Assembly (NCBI GenBank): GCA_947568835.1 | Contig: OX387611.1 | Coordinates: 12,562,350-12,626,349 of the forward strand | DNA from: Protonemura montana | Taxonomy: Eukaryota > Arthropoda > Insecta > Plecoptera > Nemouridae | Length of the DNA: 64,000 bases | Direction of reading: 5' to 3' | In this document: piece by piece, positions 49,330 to 58,370 of the stretch | Layout of the letters: each line of letters opens with the position of its first letter | Position numbering within the stretch: the first letter of the stretch is position 1 | The notes under the pieces: generated by a model | Told to the model about the DNA's origin: nothing | Database searches by the model: none | The model's input: the letters and a program-made list of their open reading frames with translations, nothing else | Translations under genes and position numbers: made by a program

Positions 49330-51373
49330 ACATCACTGCAATACCTGGCCCAGAGCAGTGTTGCTTAACTTTCATCCCTCCAACCTCTCTCCCGAACAGA
49401 ACTGGTCATGTGTATGGTAACCCATCCAATACCTGACCCAGAGCAGTGTTGCTTAACTTTCATACCTCCAATCTCTCTCCCGAACAGAACTGGTCATGTG
49501 TATGATGGTAACCCATCCAATACCTGGCCCAGAGCAGTGTTGCTTAACTTTTATCCCTCCAACCTCTCTCCCGAACAGAACTGGTCATGTGTATGATGGT
49601 CACCCTTCCAATACCTGACCCAGCGCAGTGTTGCTTAACTTCCATCCCTCCAACCTCTCTCCCGAACAGAACTGGTCACGTGTATGATGGTCACCCATCC
49701 AATAACTGACTCAGCGCAGTGTTGCTTAACTTCCATCCCTCCAACCTCTCTCCCGAACAGACCTGGTCATGTGTATGATGGACACCCATCCAATACCTGA
49801 CTCAGCGCAGTGTTGCTTAACTTTCATCCCTCCAACCTCTCTCCCGATCAGAACTGGTCATGTGTATGATGGTAACCCATCCAATACCTGGCCCAGAGCA
49901 GTGTTGCTTAACTTTCATCCCTCCAACCTCTCTCCCGAACAGAACTGGTCATGTGTATGGTAACCCATCCAATACCTGACCCAGAGCAGTGTTGCTTAAC
50001 TTTCATACCTCCAATCTCTCTCCCGAACAGAACTGGTCATGTGTATGATGGTAACCCATCCAATACCTGGCCCAGAGCAGTGTTGCTTAACTTTCATCCC
50101 TCCAACCTCTCTCCCGAACAGAACTGGTCATGTGTATGATGGTCACCCTTCCAATACCTGACCCAGCGCAGTGTTGCTTAACTTCCATCCCTCCAACCTC
50201 TCTCCCGAACAGAACTGGTCACGTGTATGATGGTCACCCATCCAATAACTGACTCAGCGCAGTGTTGCTTTACTTCCATCCCTCCAACCTCTCTCCCGAA
50301 CAGACCTGGTCATGTGTATGATGGACACCCATCCAATACCTGACTCAGCGCAGTGTTGCTTAACTTTCATCCCTCCAACCTCTCTCCCGAACAGAACTGG
50401 TCATGTGTATGATGGTCACCCTTCCAATACCTGACCCAGTGCAGTGTTGCTTAACTTTCATCCCTCCAACCTCTCTCCCAACATAACTGGTCATGTGTAT
50501 GATGGTCACCCATCCAATACCTGACCCAGCGCAGTGCTGCTTAACTTTCATCCCTTCAATCCCTCTCCCGAACAGAACTGGTCATGTGTATGATGGTAAC
50601 CCATCCAATACCTGGCCCAGAGCAGTGTTGCTTAACTTTCATCCCTCCAACCTCTCTCCCAACAGAACTGGTCATGTGTATGATTGTAACCCATCCAATA
50701 CCTGACCCAGCCCAGTGTTGGTTCACTTTCATCCCTCCAACCTCTCTCCCAAACAGAACTGGTCATGTGTATGATGGTAACCCATCCAATACCTGGCCCA
50801 GAGCAGTGTTGCTTAACTTTCATCCCTCCAACCTTTCTTCCGAACAGAACTGGTCATGTGTATGATGGTCACCCTTCCAATACCTGACCCAGCGCAGTGT
50901 TGCTTAACTTTCATCCCTCCAACCTCTCTCCCAACATAACTGGTCATGTGTATGATGGTCACCCATCCAATACCTGACCCAGCGCAGTGCTGCTTAACTT
51001 TCATCCCTCCAACCTCTCTCCCGAACAGAACTGGTCTTGTGTATGATAGTCACCCATTCAATACCTGACCCAGCGCAGTGTTGCTTAACTTTCATCCCTC
51101 CAACCTCTCTCCCGAACAGAACTGGTCTTGTGTATGATGGTCACCCATTCAATACCTGACCCAGCGCAGTGTAGTTTAACTTTCATCCCTCCAACCTCTC
51201 TCCCGAACAGAACTGGTCATGTGTATGATGGTCACCCTTCCAATACCTGACCCAGCGCAGTGTTGCTTAACTTTCATCCCTCCAACCTCTCTCCCGAACA
51301 GAACTGGTCATGTGTATGATGGTCACCCTTCCAATACCTGACCCAGCGCAGTGTTGCTTAACTTTCATCCCAC
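49330..51373 (-). repeat. 91-bp tandem satellite derived from 5S rRNA sequence, about 23 copies
   Basis: CAGTGTTGCTTAACT (plus strand) occurs at 49356, 49444, 49535, 49626, 49717 and onward to 51349, at 91-bp steps with one 88-bp step that recurs. Read on the minus strand, each monomer contains TTAAGCA, then 20 bases, then TTGGATGGGTGACC (or GTTACC). Animal 5S rRNA has CTAAGCA, 20 bases, then TTGGATGGGAGACC, the region spanning box A to box C of its internal promoter. The same two blocks at the identical spacing point to descent from 5S rRNA or a 5S-headed SINE. The rest of each monomer (GTTCGGGAGAGAGGTTGG) is not 5S-like. Whether it is transcribed cannot be told. ORFs of about 63 codons on either strand are by-products of the repeat. 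Confidence 0.85.
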
Positions 51374-52741
51374 AAGGACCAGTATTTCCAACCCTTCGGT
51401 TTGTATATAGAGTACCCAATATAATCTTTATATCGTAATGACAGCAGGCAAAAGATAACATTTTTTATGTCAAATTTGCTAAACCTTTTTAAATCAGAGT
51501 TCTATATGATTTTATTTGTTTATGATACATATTTCCGTGGCACTTTAAAAAACTGTCACATCGGTTCTTTGTGGCTGTTTCCATGGTGAGATTTGAAAAA
51601 GTAAAGAAGCAGATAGATATTTCATAGATACCGTTATGAATCAACGGCGACACGGAGTAACATCTGCAAAAGATTAACAGGCTTCGAGGCTTGGGATCGA
51701 CCAAAGATTGTTTGACCAATCGGCCAGATGATGCTGCCAAACGATATTAGGGAGCAGGTATTTTAGGTAGGGCCTTCCGACCTGCAGTGCGCTCTTTAAA
51801 GATTCAATGACAATGACAGTACCTTCCCCTAAAGAGCGCACTTTGTTCACCGCAGTGGATAGATAACAATCTCAAAAATATTCACTCAAACACGACTGTG
51901 AGGAAAATTAACTACCATAAATTTATAATTGTATATCAATGTACCGTTTAATACGTTCTAAAATCAATGAATTATATATAGCAAAAAAAACTTAAACTTG
52001 GATCAATCTGTGCTTGGATGTAAATATAATTACTTTCTCAGAACATTGGCTAAAAACGAACAAAGCACTTATTTAGTTGCAGCATTACATTGGCATTTGC
52101 GTTGTGAAGGTTGCTTTGTGACATGTTACAGACAGAAATTATGCAATTGTTTTGTTGTAAGAAAAAGGGTACCCCGTTCTGGCAACATTGTCACAGTATC
52201 TACACCAACCAATAAACGCTTCGATCACCTTTTCGCGTACTAAGGATGAGCGATTTAAGATGAGTTTTTGATTTGAGTTGTTACCAATCAACAATAGATG
52301 CGTTTTTTTGACGCAATTTTGGGGCCGCAAATGTATATTCCTTGTGTTGAAATTATTCTTTGCTCTAAACAGTCACACACACACACACAGGACAAGTGAT
52401 TTTTGGAGCAGTGTAATTGAGAGGATTTTGCTCGCTTCCCTCGCTCATTCAATTAGAAATATATTTAGCATTATCTTAGTGTTTGCTACCAGAGGGCGCT
52501 CCAATATGGGAATGAAGTCTTATATATCACATTATAGGCTCAATATCATCCATTCATTCACCGACACCATGAGCCCAGTGCAACAATCCCAGTTATTAAA
52601 ACAGTGCGTTCGTTAAACATCACAATTCGGATCACAATTAGACAACGAGTGTAAATTTACTTTTCGAAGCTTTTCTTTCCTTAGCGGTTACTACATTGAT
52701 GACTTGCAAAGCGCTTTAATCCCACGCGCAGCCAACCCTTA
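51374..52741. other. No gene recognised; small inverted repeat and CA run
   Basis: AGTGCGCTCTTTA at 51786-51798 is mirrored by TAAAGAGCGCACT at 51830-51842. A CA microsatellite lies at 52374-52389. Otherwise AT-rich with short frames only. Confidence 0.55.
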
Positions 52742-52840
52742 TCCCTAAGTCACGTCAATGCGTCGTCAATCTGTTCCCTTAGTCGCGTCAATGCGTCGTC
52801 AATCTGTTCCATAAGTCGCGTCAATGCGTCGTCAATCTGT
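52742..52840 (+). repeat. 33-bp tandem repeat, three copies
   Basis: Copies at 52742-52774, 52775-52807 and 52808-52840 share GTCAATGCGTCGTCAATCTG and differ at only a few positions. Confidence 0.97.
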
Positions 52841-52946
52841 CAATTGATAGCTTTTATTGCAAACGCCTTGTTAACACTTGCCAGCAAGACGTTAAAGTTG
52901 AATGGGTTGCCCAACTAACAACACGTGACGTACTATGGTAGGGGAG

Positions 52947-53115
52947 GAGATTATTAAGCCCGTCCCAAAAACATCGGTCGCCAGTTGGGGCGCAGTATAC
53001 ACGGCTGCAGTTTCCACAGCCGCACAATCCCAAAACCAGTTTGCAGGGCCGCACAAAACAGAGCCGCACAAAACAATCGTTGAGGCGCAGAAAACAGAGG
53101 CGCACTTTACGCTCT
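52947..53115 (-). repeat. 15-bp minisatellite-like repeat, minus copy
   Basis: On the minus strand it reads GTGCGCCTCTGTTTTCTGCG, further TGTTTTGTGCGGC-type units, then GCGACCGATGTTTTTGGGAC. It is the inverted counterpart of 47868-48030. The 91-bp satellite lies between the two. Confidence 0.7.
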
Positions 53116-54152
53116 CCCAATCAAAGTCTTGCTGTTGATTCGTGGCTTTTATTTTTATTTTTATTTTTAAATGCAGTTTTATTCTTTCCAATGAACCTAC
53201 ATATTTATTTATACCAAGAATGAAAAGGAAATATATGTAAGAACAGGAATGAAGCCCACTTAAGACAAAGATAAGATAAGACCAAGATAAGCTATAAATA
53301 TAAATAAATAATAATTTCTTGTCAATGACGTCATAGAAATGTCTTACATTCTTATAAAGCCATTATTTTATTTATTTGTTTTGTTGTGTTACATATTTTT
53401 GTAAGATGTTGACGTGGGATTTCATGAAATTGTGCAGCTATAAAGTCTACCTGGCTTTGTCCGAGGCAATTGTTTTCAAACGGTGACTCGTGTTCTTATC
53501 TCAAGACGTAGCCTTCATCTTTTATTTTCCTATCAAATTGTGTTTTGTTGTTGAGCAGTTTATTGAGAGAAGAATTTTCAAGTTAAGTTGACGGATATCA
53601 AGAACAATTGCTTCTGGAAATACAAGTTCTGATGAATATCAACTTTTTATTCATTTCAGACCAACTTTTAGCATTGTTTTTGTGCCACTAATATTATTGA
53701 GATTATATTTGTGCTACGTCCACCCAACCAATTATGCCATATTGAAGTTAAGATCGTGTCATTGCTTTGTACAAAGTTATAATACGTGTATTATTAACAA
53801 TATTACTTAAACTATCAACATTGAACATAAGGAATGTAACTTTTCAGAGAAGTTGATCAACACGGGTTTATTGCATTTAAATTTTCCTCCATTACAACAG
53901 CAACTGGGACAAGATGTCAAGTCCCTGGTGTTGTGTATTGTGAGGGATAGGGTCAATGAAGACCAACAATTACCCCCCACCCCCTGCACACATTCCATCT
54001 TGAGCTTGGAGGGCTAAGATGTAATCTAGAACATATGACTTTGTTGCTGCTCGTGATTATGACATGTATTGCAATGACTTACAATAAAGACTATTATTCA
54101 CTTACACAATTGTTTAAATATCAGAAAACGTTTACCCCTTACTCTGTCCGCG

Positions 54153-54191
<39 letters not shown>

Positions 54192-54218
54192 AAACCTTGT
54201 CTAAAAGGAGTTATTGTG
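53116..54218. other. AT-rich stretch with a 34-A run, no gene recognised
   Basis: A homopolymer of 34 A occupies 54153-54186, immediately left of the first tRNA-like unit. That unit is on the minus strand, so the run is not its 3' tail. No coding frame of interest. Confidence 0.6.
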
Positions 54219-54292
54219 ACCGGATTCGAACCCAGGAATATAATTCCTCGTCCAGCCACGAAGCTAGCACGTTACCACTGGGCTACGCTGCC
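54219..54292 (-). repeat. tRNA-like unit 1
   Basis: On the minus strand TAGCCCAGTGGTAACG (54270-54285) fits a Pol III A box and GGTTCGAATCC (54222-54232) a B box, about 38 bases apart, near the usual tRNA spacing. The T stem has a mismatch and the two ends do not pair as an acceptor stem, so I call it tRNA-derived, not a tRNA gene. Confidence 0.65.
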
Positions 54293-54440
54293 CTGATAAT
54301 AAGGATGTGGTTTAGGTCGTATCTGTACCATCGATTTTGGACTTAGTAAAAAAATTTCAAGAAATACTTTGAAATATTTTTTCGCCATCCCTTCAACAGG
54401 AATATATTTCGGGTGGAGAATTTCGACTCTCAAAAACTTG

Positions 54441-54511
54441 CGGCGCCGGGGATCGAACAGCAGACCTCACGCACCGGAGATCCCGACCATCACACTGAGC
54501 CACTTGGACTA
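54441..54511 (-). repeat. tRNA-like unit 2 (type A)
   Basis: Minus strand AGTGGCTCAGTGTGATGG (54487-54504), then GTTCGATCCCC (B box at 54448-54458). The counterpart with the same GGCTCAGT start is unit 4, about 404 bp to the right. Confidence 0.65.
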
Positions 54512-54605
54512 ATTGATGTACAGTGATTAATTATCTAACAGGTGATGTCATTTGTTTCTTATAATGCATTGCAGTCGCCGCTCTCTGAAGAACAAAAATC
54601 ATTTC

Positions 54606-54671
54606 ATCGGGATTCGAACCCGATCTCGGAGGTTACTGATCAACGAACTTTCCAACCAGCCGTGAAGACGA
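54606..54671 (-). repeat. tRNA-like unit 3 (type B)
   Basis: Minus strand CGGCTGGTTGGAAAG, then TCGGGTTCGAATCCCGA, a perfect 5-bp T stem with a TTCGAAT loop (54607-54623). The counterpart is unit 5, which has the same GCTGGTTGGA start. Confidence 0.7.
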
Positions 54672-54848
54672 GGTAACAGTTGATTGAATTATTAGACAAG
54701 TGCATAGCAACGAGGCGGTCAGGGTCTGTTGCTAGGCGAGATCTGATGACATGAAACGAACATTAGACAGTCAAGTTATTCAAACTCAAGATATGTTAGC
54801 ATCGTACTCACCTCATTGCCGTGCGACTGTAGATCCAATCCTTGCATT

Positions 54849-54915
54849 CGACGGGGATCGAACCGAAGACCCCTCGCATTGAAGCACTTGTTCATTCAAC
54901 TGAGCCACATGGATC
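54849..54915 (-). repeat. tRNA-like unit 4 (type A)
   Basis: Minus strand ATGTGGCTCAGTTGAATG, then GGTTCGATCCCC (54853-54864). It is a diverged duplicate of unit 2; the sequence after it (TGTGATGTCATT on the plus strand) matches that after unit 2. Confidence 0.65.
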
Positions 54916-55002
54916 CATGCATTGAGGACGGATTCCCAGACAAACATGTGATGTCATTCTCACAATACAATCCAGTTGCAACTCTGATAAACAAAAAGCT
55001 AT

Positions 55003-55070
55003 CCGGGCGGGAATCGAACCCAAGCCGTCTGCTTGTCAGGGTAGCGTCTTCTCCAACCAGCTATAGGGAC
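55003..55070 (-). repeat. tRNA-like unit 5 (type B)
   Basis: Minus strand GTCCCTATAGCTGGTTGGAG, then a possible anticodon loop CTGACAA and GGGTTCGATTCCC (55009-55021). It is the most tRNA-like of the five, but the anticodon stem and acceptor stem do not close. Confidence 0.65.
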
Positions 55071-55126
55071 TGATTACATTCTGATGGAAATAACACATAC
55101 TTGACAGCAGAGAATCTCTCCTGAGG

Positions 55127-55300
55127 CCGTGCCAGCCCGTGAGATTGTTTCACTCCTTTAGGGATGGTTTTCACGCAACAAGGGGTGCTAATTGGGGTTA
55201 AACTTTACGGAGAAATGAGTAAACTCACATTCTTCATTCTACTATCAAAACTAAGAAAGTTAATAAACTTTAAATCAGCTAAGTACTGGAAAAATGTATA
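55127..55300 (+). repeat. Direct repeat, left copy (partner at 58194-58370)
   Basis: Begins GTGCCAGCCCGTGA, contains AAGGGGTGCTAAT and GGGGTTAAACTTTACG, then ACTCACATTCTTCATTCT. The partner has the same blocks with small indels. Each copy lies to the left of one copy of the 1.6-kb duplicated segment, so the original duplication was probably larger and later disrupted. Confidence 0.75.
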
Positions 55301-55321
55301 CAAATTCAATGTCAACAATGT

Positions 55322-55648
55322 ATTGTATTGTATTCATCTTTATTGTTTTAGGCATTATTGACCCGGTTACAATTTCTTCAAGTACATTTAAAATAGACAA
55401 TAGTAAATAATTACTATAATGATTGGTAACTATAGGTACCTACACAGTTAATCATGATACATAGTTGACATATTTACTTGTTAATACATCCTATTTATTA
55501 CTAATAGATACATAGTTATGATTTCTGAATTTATGAATGATTACAATATAATTTCCCTGTGGGATCTCAGCCTTTGTTTGAAGTCTTCTATTTTATCAGG
55601 CCAGGAACTTAGAACCACACAAAGGTTATTCCATTCAGGATTCATTAG
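55322..55648 (-). mobile_element. 3' end of a LINE, minus strand
   Basis: The minus-strand frame 55541-55645 reads NPEWNNLCVVLSSWP, then DKIEDFKQRLRSHREIIL and stops, the usual C-terminus of a Jockey/CR1-type RT protein. A 200-bp 3' UTR ends in ATACAATACAATACA at 55322-55336 (plus-strand TATTGTATTGTATT), like the tail of LINE 1. The inner end abuts the duplicated segment at 55646. This insertion, absent from the right copy, has replaced the 3' UTR flank of acidic exon copy 3. Confidence 0.7.
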
Positions 55649-57281
55649 AACTTCAGAATTGCATAAGACAATGTATTAATATTTGTATTTCTACACATGA
55701 CACCAGTTCCTTGGAATGCTTGTGTACCCTGTTGACCTCTGGGAGCAAACAACAGCACTTGGCCATCGAATGGAGACCGATGCAAACTTCAATCAAAGAA
55801 CAAAGCTTTGTATGCATCCGAGTCGGCTTCCTCTGAGAGCGACCGAAGACTGGAATCCAAGTCAGACATGGAGGTGAGGTCATCGTTCCCGGCGCCGTCA
55901 TCATCGTCCTTGTGTTCATCAGCGCTGACCAGGTTGTCAATGGCAACAAGGAAGCAATCTTGGTCAGCAACGTTGTCTGCAAGCAAAGATAAGACTGAGC
56001 ATCGTAACGTCCCGGCACTGCATGTCACGGGTCTACAGGTGTCAGACCTGCATGAACTTTTATTCCAACTTGCAACAAATCCAGCCTACAATTGTATTTC
56101 AAGTGTTACTTACGTACTATCATTGAGTGGTACCAATGCAAGGACCGTGATGTCACTGAACTAGGAGCCAGCAGGTGACTTCACGCTATGTGTTGATGTT
56201 GCAGGGAGATCACGTCGATGCTCTTGTTGAAAGTTCCATCAACCTGCAGTAGCGACATAAAAACAAATCAAACCTCCGTAACATTCCGTGACAAATACTG
56301 GTGCATCTGACTAATTAACAAAACAAAAAGTTGGAGCTAAATCTTTAATTACTTAATTCAACAAACAAATCTGAAATCTGAAAAGTGAATCACTGAATTT
56401 TCCTGAGAAAGTGTTGACCAATGATTGCTTTATAAAGAGTTTTAATAAAATAACTTTCAAGTTTCAATGCACAGGCCTAAAGCAACTTTTGATGTATTGA
56501 AAAGAGAATAATTAGCAGTAAAATTCATGGCTGACATTTACTTCTTTTACAATCTCTTAATAAATAAATTAATTACCACCTGCAATTAGTTACCAACGCA
56601 ATTGTGGTGGAGAGAGCGATGCAATACTTTTAAAAATATGCATTACACTTCAGTACCTTCATTCCTTCCACAAGAACTGTTGATGCCAATGAAATTTAAA
56701 GTTGGGCAAACTGGATTTGATTGCAAAAGAGAAGCTGAAAGTTTTAAAAATGGGGCCAGCTGATATCAGGTAGCACTTTTTGTATGGGGCATATTCTTGA
56801 GCTGCCCATCACGTTGTCTGCATTGCAAAATTGTTATAAATACAAGATATGCAACAGATTGCTTCTGCCCTTCGACTACGTACATCAGAGTCAATCATAA
56901 TCTCTTCACCGTAGACCAACATTTCTATCAGAAATCATGAAACATGTTTCAATCCAAACAAACCTCAACAAATCCCAACAAATAACAAAATTACATACTG
57001 TAGAGCTTTGTCAATTTTCTGTGTGTTTCTTGCGGTGTCTGTGAGCTAATTTTTCTCTTGGGCAGCAAGCTTCGAAGATGGATATAATGAAATCAAGCTA
57101 AACAAGCCGCTCCAGGTTGGATTGAATCGTCTTCCTAATGCCGACATCAAACATTCAGCTCAGTGAGTTGACACTTGCCTCGGATGAGATCTTAGACCGT
57201 GTCACTACAAGGTTGGTCTCATCTAATGCTGCTTCCTCGTTGAACGCTAAGACATGAGCAGGTGCCCTGGTGAAGAGAACA
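55646..57281. repeat. 1.6-kb duplicated segment, left copy
   Basis: Matches 59855-61485 in the same orientation at an initial offset of 4209 bp, with only scattered substitutions and a few short indels. It begins at TAGAACTTCAGAATTGC and ends around CTGGTGAAGAGAACA. Confidence 0.95.
55789..57266 (-). pseudogene. Four-exon acidic-tail gene, copy 3 (disrupted)
   Basis: Minus-strand exon model: e1 57179-57266 (acceptor TTCTCTTCACCAG; ends CCGAG before GCAAGT, a GC-type donor), e2 56657-56710, e3 56114-56243 (acceptor GTCGCTACTGCAG; ends GTAC before GTAAGTAA), e4 55789-55976 (acceptor TTTGCTTGCAG). Phases join throughout: e1 ends on a whole codon, e2 is 18 codons, e3 is 43 codons plus one base, e4 supplies two. 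e1 includes HVLAFNEEAALDETN; e3 starts VDGTFNKSID; e4 is the acidic exon ending KALFFD. There are two lesions: TAA at 56696-56698 in e2 and an in-frame TGA at 56181-56183 in e3. The e4 Asp run is 6 bp longer than in copy 4. I do not recognise the protein. The model is by eye only, and exons further 5' are not defined. Confidence 0.45.
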
Positions 57282-57670
57282 CACGAGTTTAGAAACATTT
57301 TTTATAAATTGAATTACAAATGACGCTCGATGACTTTATTGACAGGTACCCATGGCAGACTAAAAAGAAATATATCATGATCTCAAAGCTACAGATAATA
57401 CTTGTGGTCAAAAGTCAAGTGTGCATTTCTTAGCATGCTATGGATTTGATGTTACCATTGTGATCATAATCTTGGAGTCAACCAACATCTCATGTATCTC
57501 ATAGCAATCACTAGCCGCCGACTTTCATACAAAGGCTGAAGAGACCGTCTCTCAACAAGTCAACCAAATCACCAAGACAAGATCGTTAACTATCAGATGT
57601 AAGTGAAATCATGAACCTTGGTAGGTGGAACCACATTGAATCCTTGTAGCCAGGTTTTCTGATGATGTAA

Positions 57671-57961
57671 TTAAACAATACAATAAAATGCCCCAAATTG
57701 GAATCGGCCCAACACAACCTCAACAATTTCGTCTACTTTGCTTTCAAAACCAACCTGCACAAAGATAACTGAACCAAGCTTTAACTGAATCCAATTTTTC
57801 GGAACATGGCAATATATTTTCTTCTCCAAGCTGTCGCGGATATCGGCGAATGTTCCATTTTTCAAGACCACCTGTCGCCACCCTCGATCGGAATTTGCAC
57901 AGCTGACAGCGATCTGAATGGCGGCCAATGATGTTCTATCTCTCTCTAGCTTACGATTCAT
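57671..57961 (-). CDS. Hypothetical ORF or 5' exon, 96 codons
   Basis: The minus-strand frame starts MNRKLERDRTSLAAIQIAVS, contains GWRQVVLKNGTFADI and VPKNWIQLKLGSVIFVQ, and stops at 57671. A good donor, CAG before GTTGGT, ends a possible exon at 57755. It lies about 400 bp upstream of e1 of copy 3 on the same strand and could be an earlier exon of that gene, but its phase does not fit e1 directly, so another exon would be needed. The equivalent region is absent beside copy 4. Composition and length are more gene-like than most frames in this region; a chance ORF remains possible. Confidence 0.25.
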   Translation of the reverse strand: MNRKLERDRTSLAAIQIAVSCANSDRGWRQVVLKNGTFADIRDSLEKKIYCHVPKNWIQLKLGSVIFVQVGFESKVDEIVEVVLGRFQFGAFYCIV

Positions 57962-58092
57962 AGCATACCTTCTCTCTCTCTGCTCCTGGATAATCTTTCT
58001 CTCTCTTGCATCTTTTCTCTCGCTCTGCCCCCCAAAAATGTGTCTCTCTCTTGCCTTCTATTCGTAGCATAGTTTCTCTCTCTCTGCTCTCG
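57962..58092 (+). repeat. Interrupted TCTC microsatellite
   Basis: Several TTCTCTCTCTC blocks separated by TGCTC, TTGCATC and similar. It directly precedes, on the minus strand, the hypothetical ORF at 57671-57961. Confidence 0.8.
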
Positions 58093-58193
58093 AGCTACTA
58101 AATGCTACACCAACTTCTGCTCGCCTGGTACAAGACGGGGATTTCGAAGCTAGTTTTAGCCGTGTTTTCAGCTGGATGTCAGCTGCCAGCTGG

Positions 58194-58370
58194 CCGTGCC
58201 AGCCCGTGAACATTGTTTCACTCGTATAGGGATGGATGGTTTTCACACCACAAGGGGTGCTAATGGGGGTTAAACTTTACGTAGAGTTGAGTGAACTCAC
58301 ATTCTTCATTCTCTAATTACAAATGAGGAAGTTAATTAAGTATCCGGTTTGTACTGTAAAAAAGTATATG
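58194..58370 (+). repeat. Direct repeat, right copy (partner at 55127-55300)
   Basis: Shares GTGCCAGCCCGTGA, AAGGGGTGCTAAT, GGGGTTAAACTTTACG and ACTCACATTCTTCATTCT with the left copy; the spacing to the duplicated segment is 1.5 kb here against 0.35 kb there. Confidence 0.75.

Larger units (their letters stand above)
54441..55072 (-). repeat. 404-bp tandem duplication carrying tRNA-like units A and B twice
   Basis: Units 2 and 3 and the spacer between them match units 4 and 5 at an offset of 404-410 bp. The spacers share CACTGAGCCAC, GTGATGTCATT, TTGCAGTCGC or TTGCAACTC, and AACAAAAA. Divergence is high, so the duplication is old. Confidence 0.7.

Noticed and set aside
49408-51461. ORFs of about 63 codons on both strands in the 91-bp array
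   Set aside because: By-products of the tandem repeat; they occur in both orientations, and the array is better explained as 5S-derived.
54219-55070. Functional tRNA genes
   Set aside because: A and B boxes are present, but acceptor stems do not close and anticodon stems are broken in all five units.
55808-56164. Plus-strand 118-codon ORF antisense to the acidic exon, ending RTVMSLN
   Set aside because: It overlaps the splice-supported minus-strand exons, is broken into separate frames in the right copy by the indel, and has no family motif.
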